Of a DNA stretch of 64,000 nucleotides, positions 24,792-33,122 are shown in pieces. How positions within the stretch are numbered: the first letter of the stretch is position 1; every line of letters begins with the position of its first letter. The stretch is from contig NZ_BSTT01000020.1 in assembly GCF_030269685.1 (NCBI RefSeq), positions 1 to 64,000 of the forward strand. Reading direction: 5' to 3'. Both the position numbers and the translations under genes were made by a program. The DNA is from Actinomycetospora sp. NBRC 106378 (lineage in GTDB: Bacteria > Actinomycetota > Actinomycetes > Mycobacteriales > Pseudonocardiaceae). The notes below the pieces were generated by a model. The model saw nothing but the letters and a program-made list of their open reading frames with translations, did not search any database and was not told the DNA's origin.

Positions 24792-25883
24792 TCAGGAACC
24801 GGAGAACGCCGCCAACTGCGCCGCGCGGACGTCGTCGTTCTGCGCCTGCACGAGGTGGAACATCGCCTCGCGCGACCACCGCTGCTCGTGCGACGACGAG
24901 TACATCGCCGACCCGCCCCGGGCGGCCACGAGGCCCGCGGCCGCGCGGACGGTGAGCTCCGCGATCCGGCCCCGCAGTTCGAGGCGCTCGGACACGTGGC
25001 GGTCCCTGTCGGGGGAGAAGCGCAGCTCGTAGGCCCGCTCCCGCAGCGGCCACGCCCGCGACGCCAGGGCCTGCGCCTCGTCGACGGCGGCCGGGCGGTC
25101 CCGGTCGTGCCCGGTGCGCAGCGTCTCGTCGATGACCCGCCGGAGCAGCCCGAGGGTCGCGGGCTTGGTGTCGACCACGGTGCCGGCGTCGCGCCGGCGC
25201 CACTCCTGGACCGGCACGATCCCCGCCACCTCGTCGGCGGCCACCGGCATGTCGTCGAGCCGCAGCCCCACCGTGTGGGTCCCGCCCATCACGGCCAGTG
25301 AGTACGGCTCGGACGCCGTCAGCCCCTGCCGCTCGTGCGCGGGCAGGAGTGCGAAGACCACCTCGTCGGCTTCGGTGACCGCGGCGATCAGCACGAGGTC
25401 GACCAGCCCCCACCCGGTGCACCACTCGGCCCGGCCGCTGAACCGCCACCCGGACCGGCCGTCGGGAACCGCGGTGATCGCGGGCGGTCCCGGCCGCCGC
25501 AGGTGGGCCACCGCGATCCCGCCGAGCTCGTCCCCGCGGCAGAGCGCCTCGCGGTACTGCCCGGCCGCCGGGTACCCGGAGTCGAGGGCCAGCTTCTGCG
25601 AGGTGCGGTGCTGGGTGAGCACGAACCACGTCGCGGCGTCCGCCCCCGCGAGGATCTCCTCGACCTCGGCTAGCGTGCGCTCGTCGCGGCCCATCCCCCC
25701 GTGCTCGGTCGGCGCCGCCACCGAGTACAGGCCCTGCGCGGCGAGCCAGCGCAACAGGCAGCGCTGGACGCCGATCGCCGGGTCGTCACTGTCCGCGGCG
25801 TTCTCGAGCAGCATCTCGGCGGCTCCGCGCGCGAGCGTGAGCGGATCGGCGCCGATCGTCAGGTCCGGGGGGTGGACACTCAT
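24792..25883 (-). CDS. acyl-CoA dehydrogenase family protein
   Basis: Flavin-dependent acyl-CoA dehydrogenase-like protein of 363 residues. The N-terminal helical domain has GMGRDERTLAEVEEILAGAD, where ACADs contact the acyl chain. The middle beta domain shows GWRFSGRAEWCTGWG and FALLPAHERQGL. The last third is a helical bundle with a GSAMYSSSHEQRWSREAMFH region near the C-terminus. The usual catalytic Glu cannot be placed with confidence, so it may be an ACAD-like monooxygenase or hydroxylase. It is a few bases from the palindromic repeat downstream. Confidence 0.8.
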   Translation of the reverse strand: MSVHPPDLTIGADPLTLARGAAEMLLENAADSDDPAIGVQRCLLRWLAAQGLYSVAAPTEHGGMGRDERTLAEVEEILAGADAATWFVLTQHRTSQKLALDSGYPAAGQYREALCRGDELGGIAVAHLRRPGPPAITAVPDGRSGWRFSGRAEWCTGWGLVDLVLIAAVTEADEVVFALLPAHERQGLTASEPYSLAVMGGTHTVGLRLDDMPVAADEVAGIVPVQEWRRRDAGTVVDTKPATLGLLRRVIDETLRTGHDRDRPAAVDEAQALASRAWPLRERAYELRFSPDRDRHVSERLELRGRIAELTVRAAAGLVAARGGSAMYSSSHEQRWSREAMFHLVQAQNDDVRAAQLAAFSGS

Positions 25884-25951
25884 GACCTCAGGTTCTCCTG
25901 CGGGGAGGGGGAGTCGAGAACCGTTGTATCAGGGGGAGGGCTACGACATGG

Positions 25952-27577
25952 TTACGACGACTGGCCCAGTTCCTTCTTGACGACCTTGCCGGTCTGGTTG
26001 CGGGGCAGCTCGTCGAGGAACTCGACGTCGCGCGGGGACGCGAAGCGGGCGAGGTGGTTCTTGACGTGGTCGCGGACCTCGTCGGCGGTGATCGACGCAC
26101 CGTTCTCGAGCACCAGGTAGGCCGCCAGGCGCTGGCCGTACTCGTCGTCGTCGACGCCGATGACGGCGGCCTCCTTGACGCCGTCCATGTCGCCCAGCAG
26201 GCCCTCGACCTCGCCGGCGTGGATGTTCTCGCCGCCGGAGACGATCATGTCGTCGGCGCGGCCGGAGATGAACAGCAGCCCGTCGTCGTCGTAGTGCCCC
26301 AGGTCGCCGGTGCCGAGCATGCCGTCGACGACCTCGGTCTCGCCGCGACCGCCGGTGTAGCCGGTGAAGAGCATGTCGTTCCCGACGAAGATCCGACCGG
26401 TCTCGCCCGCAGGGAGCTCCTGGTCGTCGTCGCCGAGGATCTTGACGTCGGTGCCGGCCGGCGGCCGACCCGCCGTCCCGGGCTCCTGGCGCAGCTCCTC
26501 GGGCTTCGCGATCGAGGCCCACGAGACCTCGGTGGAGCCGTAGAGCATGTAGAGCTTCTCGCCGAAGGTGTCGAGGAACTCGGTGACCTTGTGCGGCGGC
26601 ATCGCCGAGCCGGTCGCGGTCACGGTCTTGAGCGCCGAGGTGTCGTAGCGGGCGATCACGTCGTCGCCCAGCTCGAGGATGCGCTGCAGCATCACGGGCA
26701 CGGCGAACATGGACGTGCAGCGGTGGATCGCGAGCTGGCGCAGCGCGTCCTCCGGGTCGAACTTGCGGCGCAGCACCAGCGTGGAGCCCATGAGCGAGCC
26801 GATCTGGAACGCCGCGAAGCCCCACGTGTGGAACAGCGGCGCGGACACGAGCGCGGGCTCCCGGGCGGTCAGCGGGATGCGCGACAGGATCGCGTTGACC
26901 GGGCCGATGCCGTTGGGGGAGGGGCGCTCGGCGCCCTTCGGGGTCCCCGTGGTGCCCGAGGTCAGCACGATCGTCTTGCCCGTCGGCGGCTTCGTCGGCA
27001 GTTCCTTCGAGCCGTCGACCGCGATGAGGCCCTCGAGGGTGTCGTCGCCCCAGCAGCCCGAGCCCTCGTCCTGCCAGGCGCCGATGCGGGTGATGCTCTC
27101 CGGCACCTCGTCGAGCCGGTCGGCGAGGTCGGAGTCGACGACGATGCTCGTCAGCTCCTGCTCCTCGGCGACGGCCTTCATCTGGCCGGCCGACAGGCCG
27201 GTGTTCATGAGGACGACGTCGGCGCCGATCTTGGACGTCGCGATGATCGTCTCGATCGGTCCGCGGTGGTTGCGGCAGAGCACCGCGACCTTGCTGCCGG
27301 GGCCGACGCCGCGGTCGGCCAGGGCGCGCGCGAGCCGGTTGGTGCGCTCGTGGAGCTCGCCGTAGGTGAGCGTGCCGCGGTCGTCGATGAGGGCGACCTG
27401 CTTCGGGTGCCGCCACGCGCCGATGGTGTAGGCGGTGGTCGGCGTGAAGCCGTAGCGGTAGAGCGCGACCGGGAACTTCACCACCCGATGGGGCGCGATC
27501 GGGGCGACGACCCCGGCTCCGATCAGGAGGCGGACCCCCGTCGCGAGCTCGGTCGGGGTTCCGAACGGCGTCCTCAC
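25952..27577 (-). CDS. AMP-forming acyl-CoA synthetase
   Basis: A 541-residue adenylate-forming ligase activating a carboxylic or fatty acid to its CoA thioester. Core motifs are the P-loop TSGTTGTPKGAER, the motif II region YMLYGSTEVSW, and YTGGRGETEVVDGMLGTGDLG. The C-terminal hinge is SGRADDMIVSGGENIH and the closing lysine region is RNQTGKVVKKEL. An N-terminal hydrophobic stretch suggests membrane association. The GTG start overlaps the reductase stop by 4 bp, so ligase and reductase are coupled. Confidence 0.92.
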   Translation of the reverse strand: MRTPFGTPTELATGVRLLIGAGVVAPIAPHRVVKFPVALYRYGFTPTTAYTIGAWRHPKQVALIDDRGTLTYGELHERTNRLARALADRGVGPGSKVAVLCRNHRGPIETIIATSKIGADVVLMNTGLSAGQMKAVAEEQELTSIVVDSDLADRLDEVPESITRIGAWQDEGSGCWGDDTLEGLIAVDGSKELPTKPPTGKTIVLTSGTTGTPKGAERPSPNGIGPVNAILSRIPLTAREPALVSAPLFHTWGFAAFQIGSLMGSTLVLRRKFDPEDALRQLAIHRCTSMFAVPVMLQRILELGDDVIARYDTSALKTVTATGSAMPPHKVTEFLDTFGEKLYMLYGSTEVSWASIAKPEELRQEPGTAGRPPAGTDVKILGDDDQELPAGETGRIFVGNDMLFTGYTGGRGETEVVDGMLGTGDLGHYDDDGLLFISGRADDMIVSGGENIHAGEVEGLLGDMDGVKEAAVIGVDDDEYGQRLAAYLVLENGASITADEVRDHVKNHLARFASPRDVEFLDELPRNQTGKVVKKELGQSS

Positions 27578-29589
27578 CAGTGCACTCCAGGGAGAAGTCG
27601 GGCAAAGGCCTGGGCCCCGCGCGAGAGGGGACCGGCCTGCAGGGCACGGTCCTCGCCGGGGGTCAACGCATCACTACCCTCGCGGGCCGCCCGTGATTCC
27701 GGGAACACGCGATAGGCGACGTGCATGACGACGTCCACGATCCGCGGGGTCAGCGCGGCCGAGACCGCGCCGAGCGTGCCGAGCGCGGTGCCGACGTGCT
27801 TGGGGCGGTCGATCAGGGCGCGGACGACCATGTCGGCCGCCTCGCCCGGGCTCAGGGTCGGGAACGCGTCGTAGATCTTCGTGGGCGCGATCATGTCGGT
27901 GCGCACCAGCGGCATGTGGACGGTCGTGAACGTGACGCCGTCCCCGATCACCTCGGTGGCGACGATCCGGGCCCAGGCGTCCAACGCCGCCTTGGACGCC
28001 ACGTAGGCCGAGAACCGGGGCGGCCCGGTCTGGACGCCGATCGACGAGATGTCGACGATGTGGCCGAAGCGCCGCTCGATCATGTGCGGCAGCAGGGCCA
28101 TCGTCAGGCGGATCGCGCCGAAGTAGTTGATCGCCATCGTGCGCTCGAAGTCGTGGAACCGGTCGAGCTCGAGCTTCACCGACCGGCGGATCGAGCGGCC
28201 GGCGTTGTTCACCAGCATGTCGATGCCGGTGTCCGGGCCCGCGTGGTCGGCGAGCATCGACTTCACCGTGGCGTCGACGGACTCGGCGTCGGTGATGTCG
28301 CAGGTGTAGGTGTGGGCCTGGCCGCCCTCGCGCTCGATCTCGAGGCGGACCTCGTCGAGCTCCTCCTGCCGTCGGGCGACGAGCAGCGGCACGCCGCCGT
28401 TGCGCGCGACGCGGATGGCGGTCTCCCGGCCGATCCCGCTCGACGCGCCGGTGATGACGACCCGCCGTCCGAGCAGCGGCGGCCCGGGTCGCGGACGGCG
28501 CGCCCGGTTCGGGTCGAGGTGCTCGCGCCAGTAGCGCACCAGCGCCGGGGCATAGTCGGCGAACTCCGGGGGCGTGAAGCCGTCGAGGGCCTGGACGGTC
28601 TCCTCGGCGGCGTAGACGCACGGGAACGTCAGGTGCGGCAGCACCTCCGGCGGCACGTCGAACTCCGCGAGTGCGATGTCGCGGGTCGATCCGCCCGCCC
28701 CCGTCTCGGCCGCCGCGCCCGCGGCCCGCGTCAGCGCCTTCCCGACGGCGGGTGGGAGCACCGGGACGAGCTTCGGTGCGCCCAGCGGCCCGGCGAGCCC
28801 GTTGTAGATCTCGGAGAGCGGCTGGGGCCGCGGGTTGACGAGGTGGAACGCGCGACCGTCGAGGCCGGTCGTGTGCACGAGCCGGACCATGGCGTCGGCG
28901 ACGTAGTCGACCGGCACGATGTTCGTGGCACCCAGCTCGGGGGCGGGCACCCGCAGGAACCCGGGCAGCCGGCCGAGGGCGCTGATCGCGCCCATGAGGT
29001 AGTACGGGCCGTCGATCTTGTCCATCTCGCCGGTGCGCGAGTCGCCGACCACGATCGCGGGCCGGTACACCCGCCACGGGATCGTCGACTCCTCGCGGAC
29101 GATCTTCTCCGCCGCGAACTTCGTCGCGTGGTACGGGTTGCCGAACTCCTGGCCGAGGTCGAAGTCGTCCTCGGTGAACACGCCCTCGTGCTCCCCGGCG
29201 ACCGCGACGCTCGAGACGTGGTGGAAGCACCGCGCGCCGATCTCGGCGGCGAGCGCCACGACGTTGCGCGTGCCGTCGACGTTCGCGGAGCGGTTGGCCT
29301 GCTCGTCCGCGGTGACGTCGTAGATCGCGCCGAGGTGCAGCACCTCGTCGACCTGGCCGGCGAGGTCGTTCACGGCGTCGTCGTCGAGCCCGAGCCGCTC
29401 CTTGGTCAGGTCACCGGTGACGGGGACGAGTCGGTCGGCGCCGTCGAGGTCCCGGGTCCGGCGCTTGAGCTTCTGCACCGAGCCCGACCGGACCAGTGCG
29501 TACACCGCCTCGCAGTCCTCGCGCTCCAGCAGACGGGCGAGCACGGCGCGCCCGAGGAACCCGGTACCGCCGGTAACGAGATAGCGCAT
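27574..29589 (-). CDS. two-domain SDR: acyl-CoA/thioester reductase plus short-chain dehydrogenase
   Basis: A 671-residue fusion. Residues 1 to about 330 form an extended-SDR reductase (NAD-binding TGGTGFLGRAVLARL, then FHHVSSVAVAGEHEGVFTE and NPYHATKFAAEKIV with YxxxK), as in fatty acyl-CoA reductases. Residues about 380-630 form a classical SDR (ITGASSGIGRETAIR, NNAGRS, and YVASKAALDAW). This layout matches the PRK07201-type family found in mycobacteria and relatives. I set the start at the ATG opening MRYLVTGG. It precedes the ligase with a GTGA overlap. Likely role: acyl-CoA to aldehyde or alcohol. Confidence 0.85.
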   Translation of the reverse strand: MRYLVTGGTGFLGRAVLARLLEREDCEAVYALVRSGSVQKLKRRTRDLDGADRLVPVTGDLTKERLGLDDDAVNDLAGQVDEVLHLGAIYDVTADEQANRSANVDGTRNVVALAAEIGARCFHHVSSVAVAGEHEGVFTEDDFDLGQEFGNPYHATKFAAEKIVREESTIPWRVYRPAIVVGDSRTGEMDKIDGPYYLMGAISALGRLPGFLRVPAPELGATNIVPVDYVADAMVRLVHTTGLDGRAFHLVNPRPQPLSEIYNGLAGPLGAPKLVPVLPPAVGKALTRAAGAAAETGAGGSTRDIALAEFDVPPEVLPHLTFPCVYAAEETVQALDGFTPPEFADYAPALVRYWREHLDPNRARRPRPGPPLLGRRVVITGASSGIGRETAIRVARNGGVPLLVARRQEELDEVRLEIEREGGQAHTYTCDITDAESVDATVKSMLADHAGPDTGIDMLVNNAGRSIRRSVKLELDRFHDFERTMAINYFGAIRLTMALLPHMIERRFGHIVDISSIGVQTGPPRFSAYVASKAALDAWARIVATEVIGDGVTFTTVHMPLVRTDMIAPTKIYDAFPTLSPGEAADMVVRALIDRPKHVGTALGTLGAVSAALTPRIVDVVMHVAYRVFPESRAAREGSDALTPGEDRALQAGPLSRGAQAFARLLPGVHW

Positions 29590-29715
29590 GGCGGAGGATC
29601 GTGGCACGAGACACTCTCGCGCGCTACAGGGAGTGAACCGGTCGTCGCCCGCGGGACACCGTCGAGCGGCTCGCCGGCCGGTCCGGAGCAACCCCGTGCA
29701 CGATCCGTCCGGCCC

Positions 29716-29910
29716 TCAGCGGTCCCCGTCGGCCATCTTCTCGACGTGGTCCTCGGCGTCCGCGTCCTTCGCGACCGCCTCGACCCGCTCCGTGGTCTGG
29801 TCGTCGCTGCTGCGCTCCGGGTCGAGTCCGGTGAGCTCCTCCTCGGTGCCCTCGTACTCGTTCACGTACTGCTGCTCGAGGTCCGCGGCGCGCTGCGAGG
29901 GGTCGGTCAT
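29716..29910 (-). CDS. small acidic hypothetical protein
   Basis: A 64-residue, strongly acidic and hydrophilic protein without cysteines or membrane segments (starting MTDPSQRAADLEQQY; late segment AVAKDADAEDHVEKMADGD). It resembles disordered small proteins common in actinobacteria. It lies between two clearly coding genes and uses the same codon bias. Function unknown. Confidence 0.55.
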   Translation of the reverse strand: MTDPSQRAADLEQQYVNEYEGTEEELTGLDPERSSDDQTTERVEAVAKDADAEDHVEKMADGDR

Positions 29911-30020
29911 GGGTGCGGATTGTGGTTCCCGACGACGGGTGGCGCAGGTCGGGTGATCGGGTTGCTGTCGGTGGCCGAGCCGGGTCCCCCGCCGCCGCCC
30001 GTCCTCGGCCCTGTGGAGAC

Positions 30021-30057
30021 GTAGCGAATCCGGACGGTCAGGCCTCGGAGCCGCTAC
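30021..30057. repeat. GTAGCG/CCGCTAC hairpin element, second copy
   Basis: These 37 nt match 23968-24004 at about 29 positions and share GTAGCG at the left and CCTCGG plus CCGCTAC at the right. It lies between divergent genes, where a terminator is not expected, so the element is mobile or structural. Confidence 0.6.
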
Positions 30058-30141
30058 CTCTCGGAGCCGGCCTCACCCGTCGTCGGCGAAAGCACCCGTC
30101 GGGGCTCGCAGCGGAACCGCCGGACGGGGTAGGCAGGCACC

Positions 30142-31140
30142 GTGGTCGACCTCGCCAACCTCCCGCCCGAGCAGGTCCGGGCCCTGCGCCGGGCGCCCGA
30201 CGCCGGGTTCCGCACGCCGATGCTCGCGTCGCTGTCGAAGCCGACCGACCCGCCGCCGCCCCGGGAGGGCTGGTCGTTCGAGCGGAAGCTCGACGGGGTG
30301 CGGGTGATCGCCACGCGGGAGCGCGGGGAACGGCCGCGGCTGTGGAGCCGGAACCGGAAGTCGGCCGACGCGAGCTACCCGGAGGTGGTGGACGCGCTCG
30401 ACGCGGCGGGCCCGGACCGGTTCGTGCTGGACGGGGAGATCGTCGCGGCGGACGGGCGGTTCGGGTCGCTGCAGGCGCGGATGCACCTGTCGGACCCGCG
30501 GCGGGCCCGGGCGACGGGGGTGGCGGTCGAGTGCCACCTGTTCGACCTGCTCGTGCTCGACGACCTCGACGTGACCCGCCTCCCGCTCGCGACCCGACGC
30601 GCGCTGCTGGAGACGGTGGTGCGGCCGGACCCACCGGTGGTCACGGTCTCGGAACAGCTCGACGGTGACCCCCTCGAGCTCCGCGACGCCGCCTGCGCGG
30701 ACGGGTGGGAGGGGCTCATCGCGAAGCGCCTCGACGCCCCGTACACCACCGGGCGCAGCCACGACTGGCGCAAGCTCAAGTGCGTCCGCGACCAGGAGTT
30801 CGTCATCGGCGGGTGGACCGACCCGGCGGGTTCGCGCAGCGTCCTCGGCGCCCTGCTCGTCGGGTATCACCGCGACGGGGTGCTGCGGTACGCCGGGAAG
30901 GTCGGGACCGGGTTCGACGACGCGACGTTGAAGCTGCTGCGCGCCCGGCTCGACCCGCTGGCCTCCGACGTCGACCCCTTCTCCGACGCGCCCCGCGAGC
31001 GCGGTCGGCACTGGGTGCGCCCGGAGCTGGTGTGCCAGGTCGGGTTCGGCGAGTGGACCTCCGACGGCCGCCTGCGTCACCCCCGCTACCAGGGGCTGCG
31101 CGACGACAAGGACGCGCGCGAGGTGGTGCGGGAGACGTAG
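30142..31140 (+). CDS. single-domain ATP-dependent DNA ligase
   Basis: ATP-dependent DNA ligase of 332 residues, like the ligase module of LigD or LigC. Nucleotidyltransferase motif I is ERKLDGVRVIA with the adenylated Lys. Other motifs are the SRNRK region (Ia), DGEIVA (III), HLFDLLVLD (IIIa), EGLIAKR (IV), and DWRKLKC (V). An OB-fold tail follows, ending in the basic segment VGFGEWTSDGRLRHPRYQGLR. No Ku or polymerase gene adjoins it. The GTG at 30142 is the first good start. Confidence 0.88.
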   Translation: MVDLANLPPEQVRALRRAPDAGFRTPMLASLSKPTDPPPPREGWSFERKLDGVRVIATRERGERPRLWSRNRKSADASYPEVVDALDAAGPDRFVLDGEIVAADGRFGSLQARMHLSDPRRARATGVAVECHLFDLLVLDDLDVTRLPLATRRALLETVVRPDPPVVTVSEQLDGDPLELRDAACADGWEGLIAKRLDAPYTTGRSHDWRKLKCVRDQEFVIGGWTDPAGSRSVLGALLVGYHRDGVLRYAGKVGTGFDDATLKLLRARLDPLASDVDPFSDAPRERGRHWVRPELVCQVGFGEWTSDGRLRHPRYQGLRDDKDAREVVRET

Positions 31141-31159
31141 AGGCGAGGTGCGCTGCGCG

Positions 31160-31205
31160 CAGGTGAGCACTATTCCGTGCCGGAGCACGGAATAGTGCTC
31201 ACCTG
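31160..31205. terminator. perfect 21-bp hairpin between convergent genes
   Basis: Arms CAGGTGAGCACTATTCCGTGC (31160-31180) and its exact complement (31185-31205) flank a 4-nt CGGA loop. It sits 19 bases after the ligase stop and 14 before the DUF1206 stop on the other strand, so it can terminate both. There is no T-run on the far side. Confidence 0.75.
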
Positions 31206-31219
31206 GGCGGAGCCCACCT

Positions 31220-32095
31220 CTAGGGGTGGCGCGCGTACGCGTCCATCACGCAGTAGACGAAGTAGGCGGCGAAGCCCAGCCCCGCGATCACGAAGACGGC
31301 CGCGCCGAGGGTGTGGGCGGCCATCGTGCGCAGGGCCACGTCGACGCCGCCGATGGCGTCGGGGTCGTCGTTGATCGCGGCACCCGTCGTCAGGATGCCG
31401 ACGACGCCGAAGGTGACGGCGCGCGTCAGGTTCCCGACCGAGCCGGTGATCATCGTCAGCCGCCACCGGTAGCCGTGGAGCTTCGCCGCGACGAAGTCGC
31501 CCATGAACGTGGCACGGACCCCGGTGTAGGTCATGGAGAAGAACATCCCGACCGCGATGAGCCCGGCGATGCCCACCGCCCACCGGCCGCCCGGGTAGGT
31601 GAACACCTCCCGGACGGTCTCCTGGAAGGCGTTGCGGCGGCCCTGCAGGCGGGTCGCGAACTCGGCCGCGAGGTAGGCGACGGACAGCACGCCGAGCGCC
31701 TTGGCCGCGGCGCCGAGCCGTTTCCGCCACCGCTCCTCGGGGCTCGCCCAGCAGAAGCCGACGGCGGCCGCGCGGAGCTGCCAGAACGCGAACGCGACCA
31801 GGGCGACCGCGGCGGCCGCGAGCAGCCAGCGGCCGAAGAACCCGCCGCCGGCGGCGACCAGCGCCACCGCGCCGCGCGGGTCGGCGTGGCCGCCGTCCTC
31901 GCCGTGCGCCGACCGCGGCCCGAGGGCGGCGATGCGGATGGCGAGCACGGCGATCCCGAGGTGGACCAGGCCGTAGGCGACGAGGCCGACGCGGCCGATC
32001 GCCTCGATCCAGGCGGGCGCGTCGCGCGCGTCCTCGGAGCCCGATCGATCGAGCACGGTCCCGTCGCCCACGCAGGAGGAGGGCACGATGCTCAT
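31220..32095 (-). CDS. DUF1206 membrane protein
   Basis: A 291-residue integral membrane protein of the DUF1206 family, with three internal repeats of two helices each: GLVAYGLVHLGIAVLAIRI, then GVLSVAYLAAEFATRLQGR with AVGIAGLIAVGMFFSMTYTG, then AVTFGVVGILTTGAA with FVIAGLGFAAYFVYCVMDAY. It ends in the typical DAYARHP. The ATG overlaps the glycosyltransferase stop by 4 bp, so it is co-translated with it. The family's role is unknown. Confidence 0.85.
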   Translation of the reverse strand: MSIVPSSCVGDGTVLDRSGSEDARDAPAWIEAIGRVGLVAYGLVHLGIAVLAIRIAALGPRSAHGEDGGHADPRGAVALVAAGGGFFGRWLLAAAAVALVAFAFWQLRAAAVGFCWASPEERWRKRLGAAAKALGVLSVAYLAAEFATRLQGRRNAFQETVREVFTYPGGRWAVGIAGLIAVGMFFSMTYTGVRATFMGDFVAAKLHGYRWRLTMITGSVGNLTRAVTFGVVGILTTGAAINDDPDAIGGVDVALRTMAAHTLGAAVFVIAGLGFAAYFVYCVMDAYARHP

Positions 32096-33120
32096 GACGT
32101 CAGTGGTACCCCTGGATCTCCGGGCTGTCCCTGTGACATCGCTGTGAGCTGTGGCATGACCACCCGAAGGGCGTCGTCCACCCCGACGGCGAGCAGGGCC
32201 GGGTCGGGGTCGTCGGCGAAGCGCTCGCCCCGGCGGACGGTCGGATCGGTGAGGGTCACGTGCCGCCGGTCGCCCGGAGGCGGGCCCCACTGCTCGGGTC
32301 CGACCGGTCCGAAGAGGGTCACCGAGGGCGTGCCGTAGGCGGTCGCCACGTGCGCGATGCCCGTGTCCCCGGCGATCACGAGGCGGGCGTGCGCCGCCAG
32401 CCGGCACAGCTCGCCGATCGACGTCCGCCCCGCGAGGTCCCGGCCCGGGACGGCACCGGTCAGGTCCCGTTCCCCGGGGCCGCCGGTCACGACGACGTCG
32501 TGCCCGGCGTCGGCCACCGCCCGCGCCACCGCGGCGAACCGCTCCACCGGCCACCGCTTCGCGCCGAAGGCCGCACCGGGGTGGATCACGACGGCTCCGT
32601 TCCCGACGGCAGGTGGGGGCGGTTCGGGCAGGCGGAGGTCGTCCGCGGCGGCGGCCGCCTGGTCGGGGGTGACCAGTCCGCACGCGGCGAGCAGGTCGCA
32701 CCAGCGGCGGCGCTCGGGACGGGTCGGGTCGTCGGTCCAGGGCGGCCCGTCCCAGCCGGGCGCGGCGTGACCGATCCGGACGGCCGGTCGGTCCCCGGCG
32801 AGGGCGTCCAGCCGGGCGTGGCTCTGCGGGCCCTGCCCGTGCAGGTTCACGAGCGTGAGTGGCGCGCCGCCGACGTCCGGCGTCAGCCGTGGGCCACCGC
32901 TGACGTCCGGTGTTGGCCGTGGGCCACCGCTGACGTCCGGCGCCGACCCGCGGCCGGGATCGTCGGCACCGTCGGGAAGCACCGGGAACCCCGGCACGTC
33001 CCGCACCCACGCCGGCCCGTGCAGCACGAACCGCCGTCCGGGCAGGGCGCGGCGCAGCAGCCGCAGGGCGGGCACGGCGACGAGCAGGTCGCCGAGCCCG
33101 AGGTCCCGCAGGACGTGCAC
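32092..33120 (-). CDS. GT9-family (ADP-heptose-type) glycosyltransferase
   Basis: Glycosyltransferase family 9 protein of 342 residues. It has the N-terminal LGLGDLLVAVPALRLL strand-loop. The C-terminal ADP-sugar-binding region includes VIHPGAAFGAKRWP, HDVVVTGGPGERDL, VIAGDTGIAHVATAYGTPSV and LFGPVGPEQWGPPPG. These match heptosyltransferases. Residues about 59-83 are a tandem PDVSGGPR-type repeat absent from relatives (see 32871-32945). The GTG at 33120 lies two bases past the sigma-factor stop, so it is in the rsbW-sigF transcription unit. Confidence 0.85.
   Translation of the reverse strand: MHVLRDLGLGDLLVAVPALRLLRRALPGRRFVLHGPAWVRDVPGFPVLPDGADDPGRGSAPDVSGGPRPTPDVSGGPRLTPDVGGAPLTLVNLHGQGPQSHARLDALAGDRPAVRIGHAAPGWDGPPWTDDPTRPERRRWCDLLAACGLVTPDQAAAAADDLRLPEPPPPAVGNGAVVIHPGAAFGAKRWPVERFAAVARAVADAGHDVVVTGGPGERDLTGAVPGRDLAGRTSIGELCRLAAHARLVIAGDTGIAHVATAYGTPSVTLFGPVGPEQWGPPPGDRRHVTLTDPTVRRGERFADDPDPALLAVGVDDALRVVMPQLTAMSQGQPGDPGVPLTS
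32871..32945. repeat. 30-bp tandem repeat inside a glycosyltransferase gene
   Basis: Two and a half copies of a 30-nt unit (GACGTCCGGYGTYRGCCGTG plus GGCCACCGCT) lie in frame and encode TPDVSGGPR-type decapeptides. The unit has the look of an intergenic GC-rich repeat that has entered the coding sequence. Confidence 0.75.
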
Positions 33121-33122
33121 CG

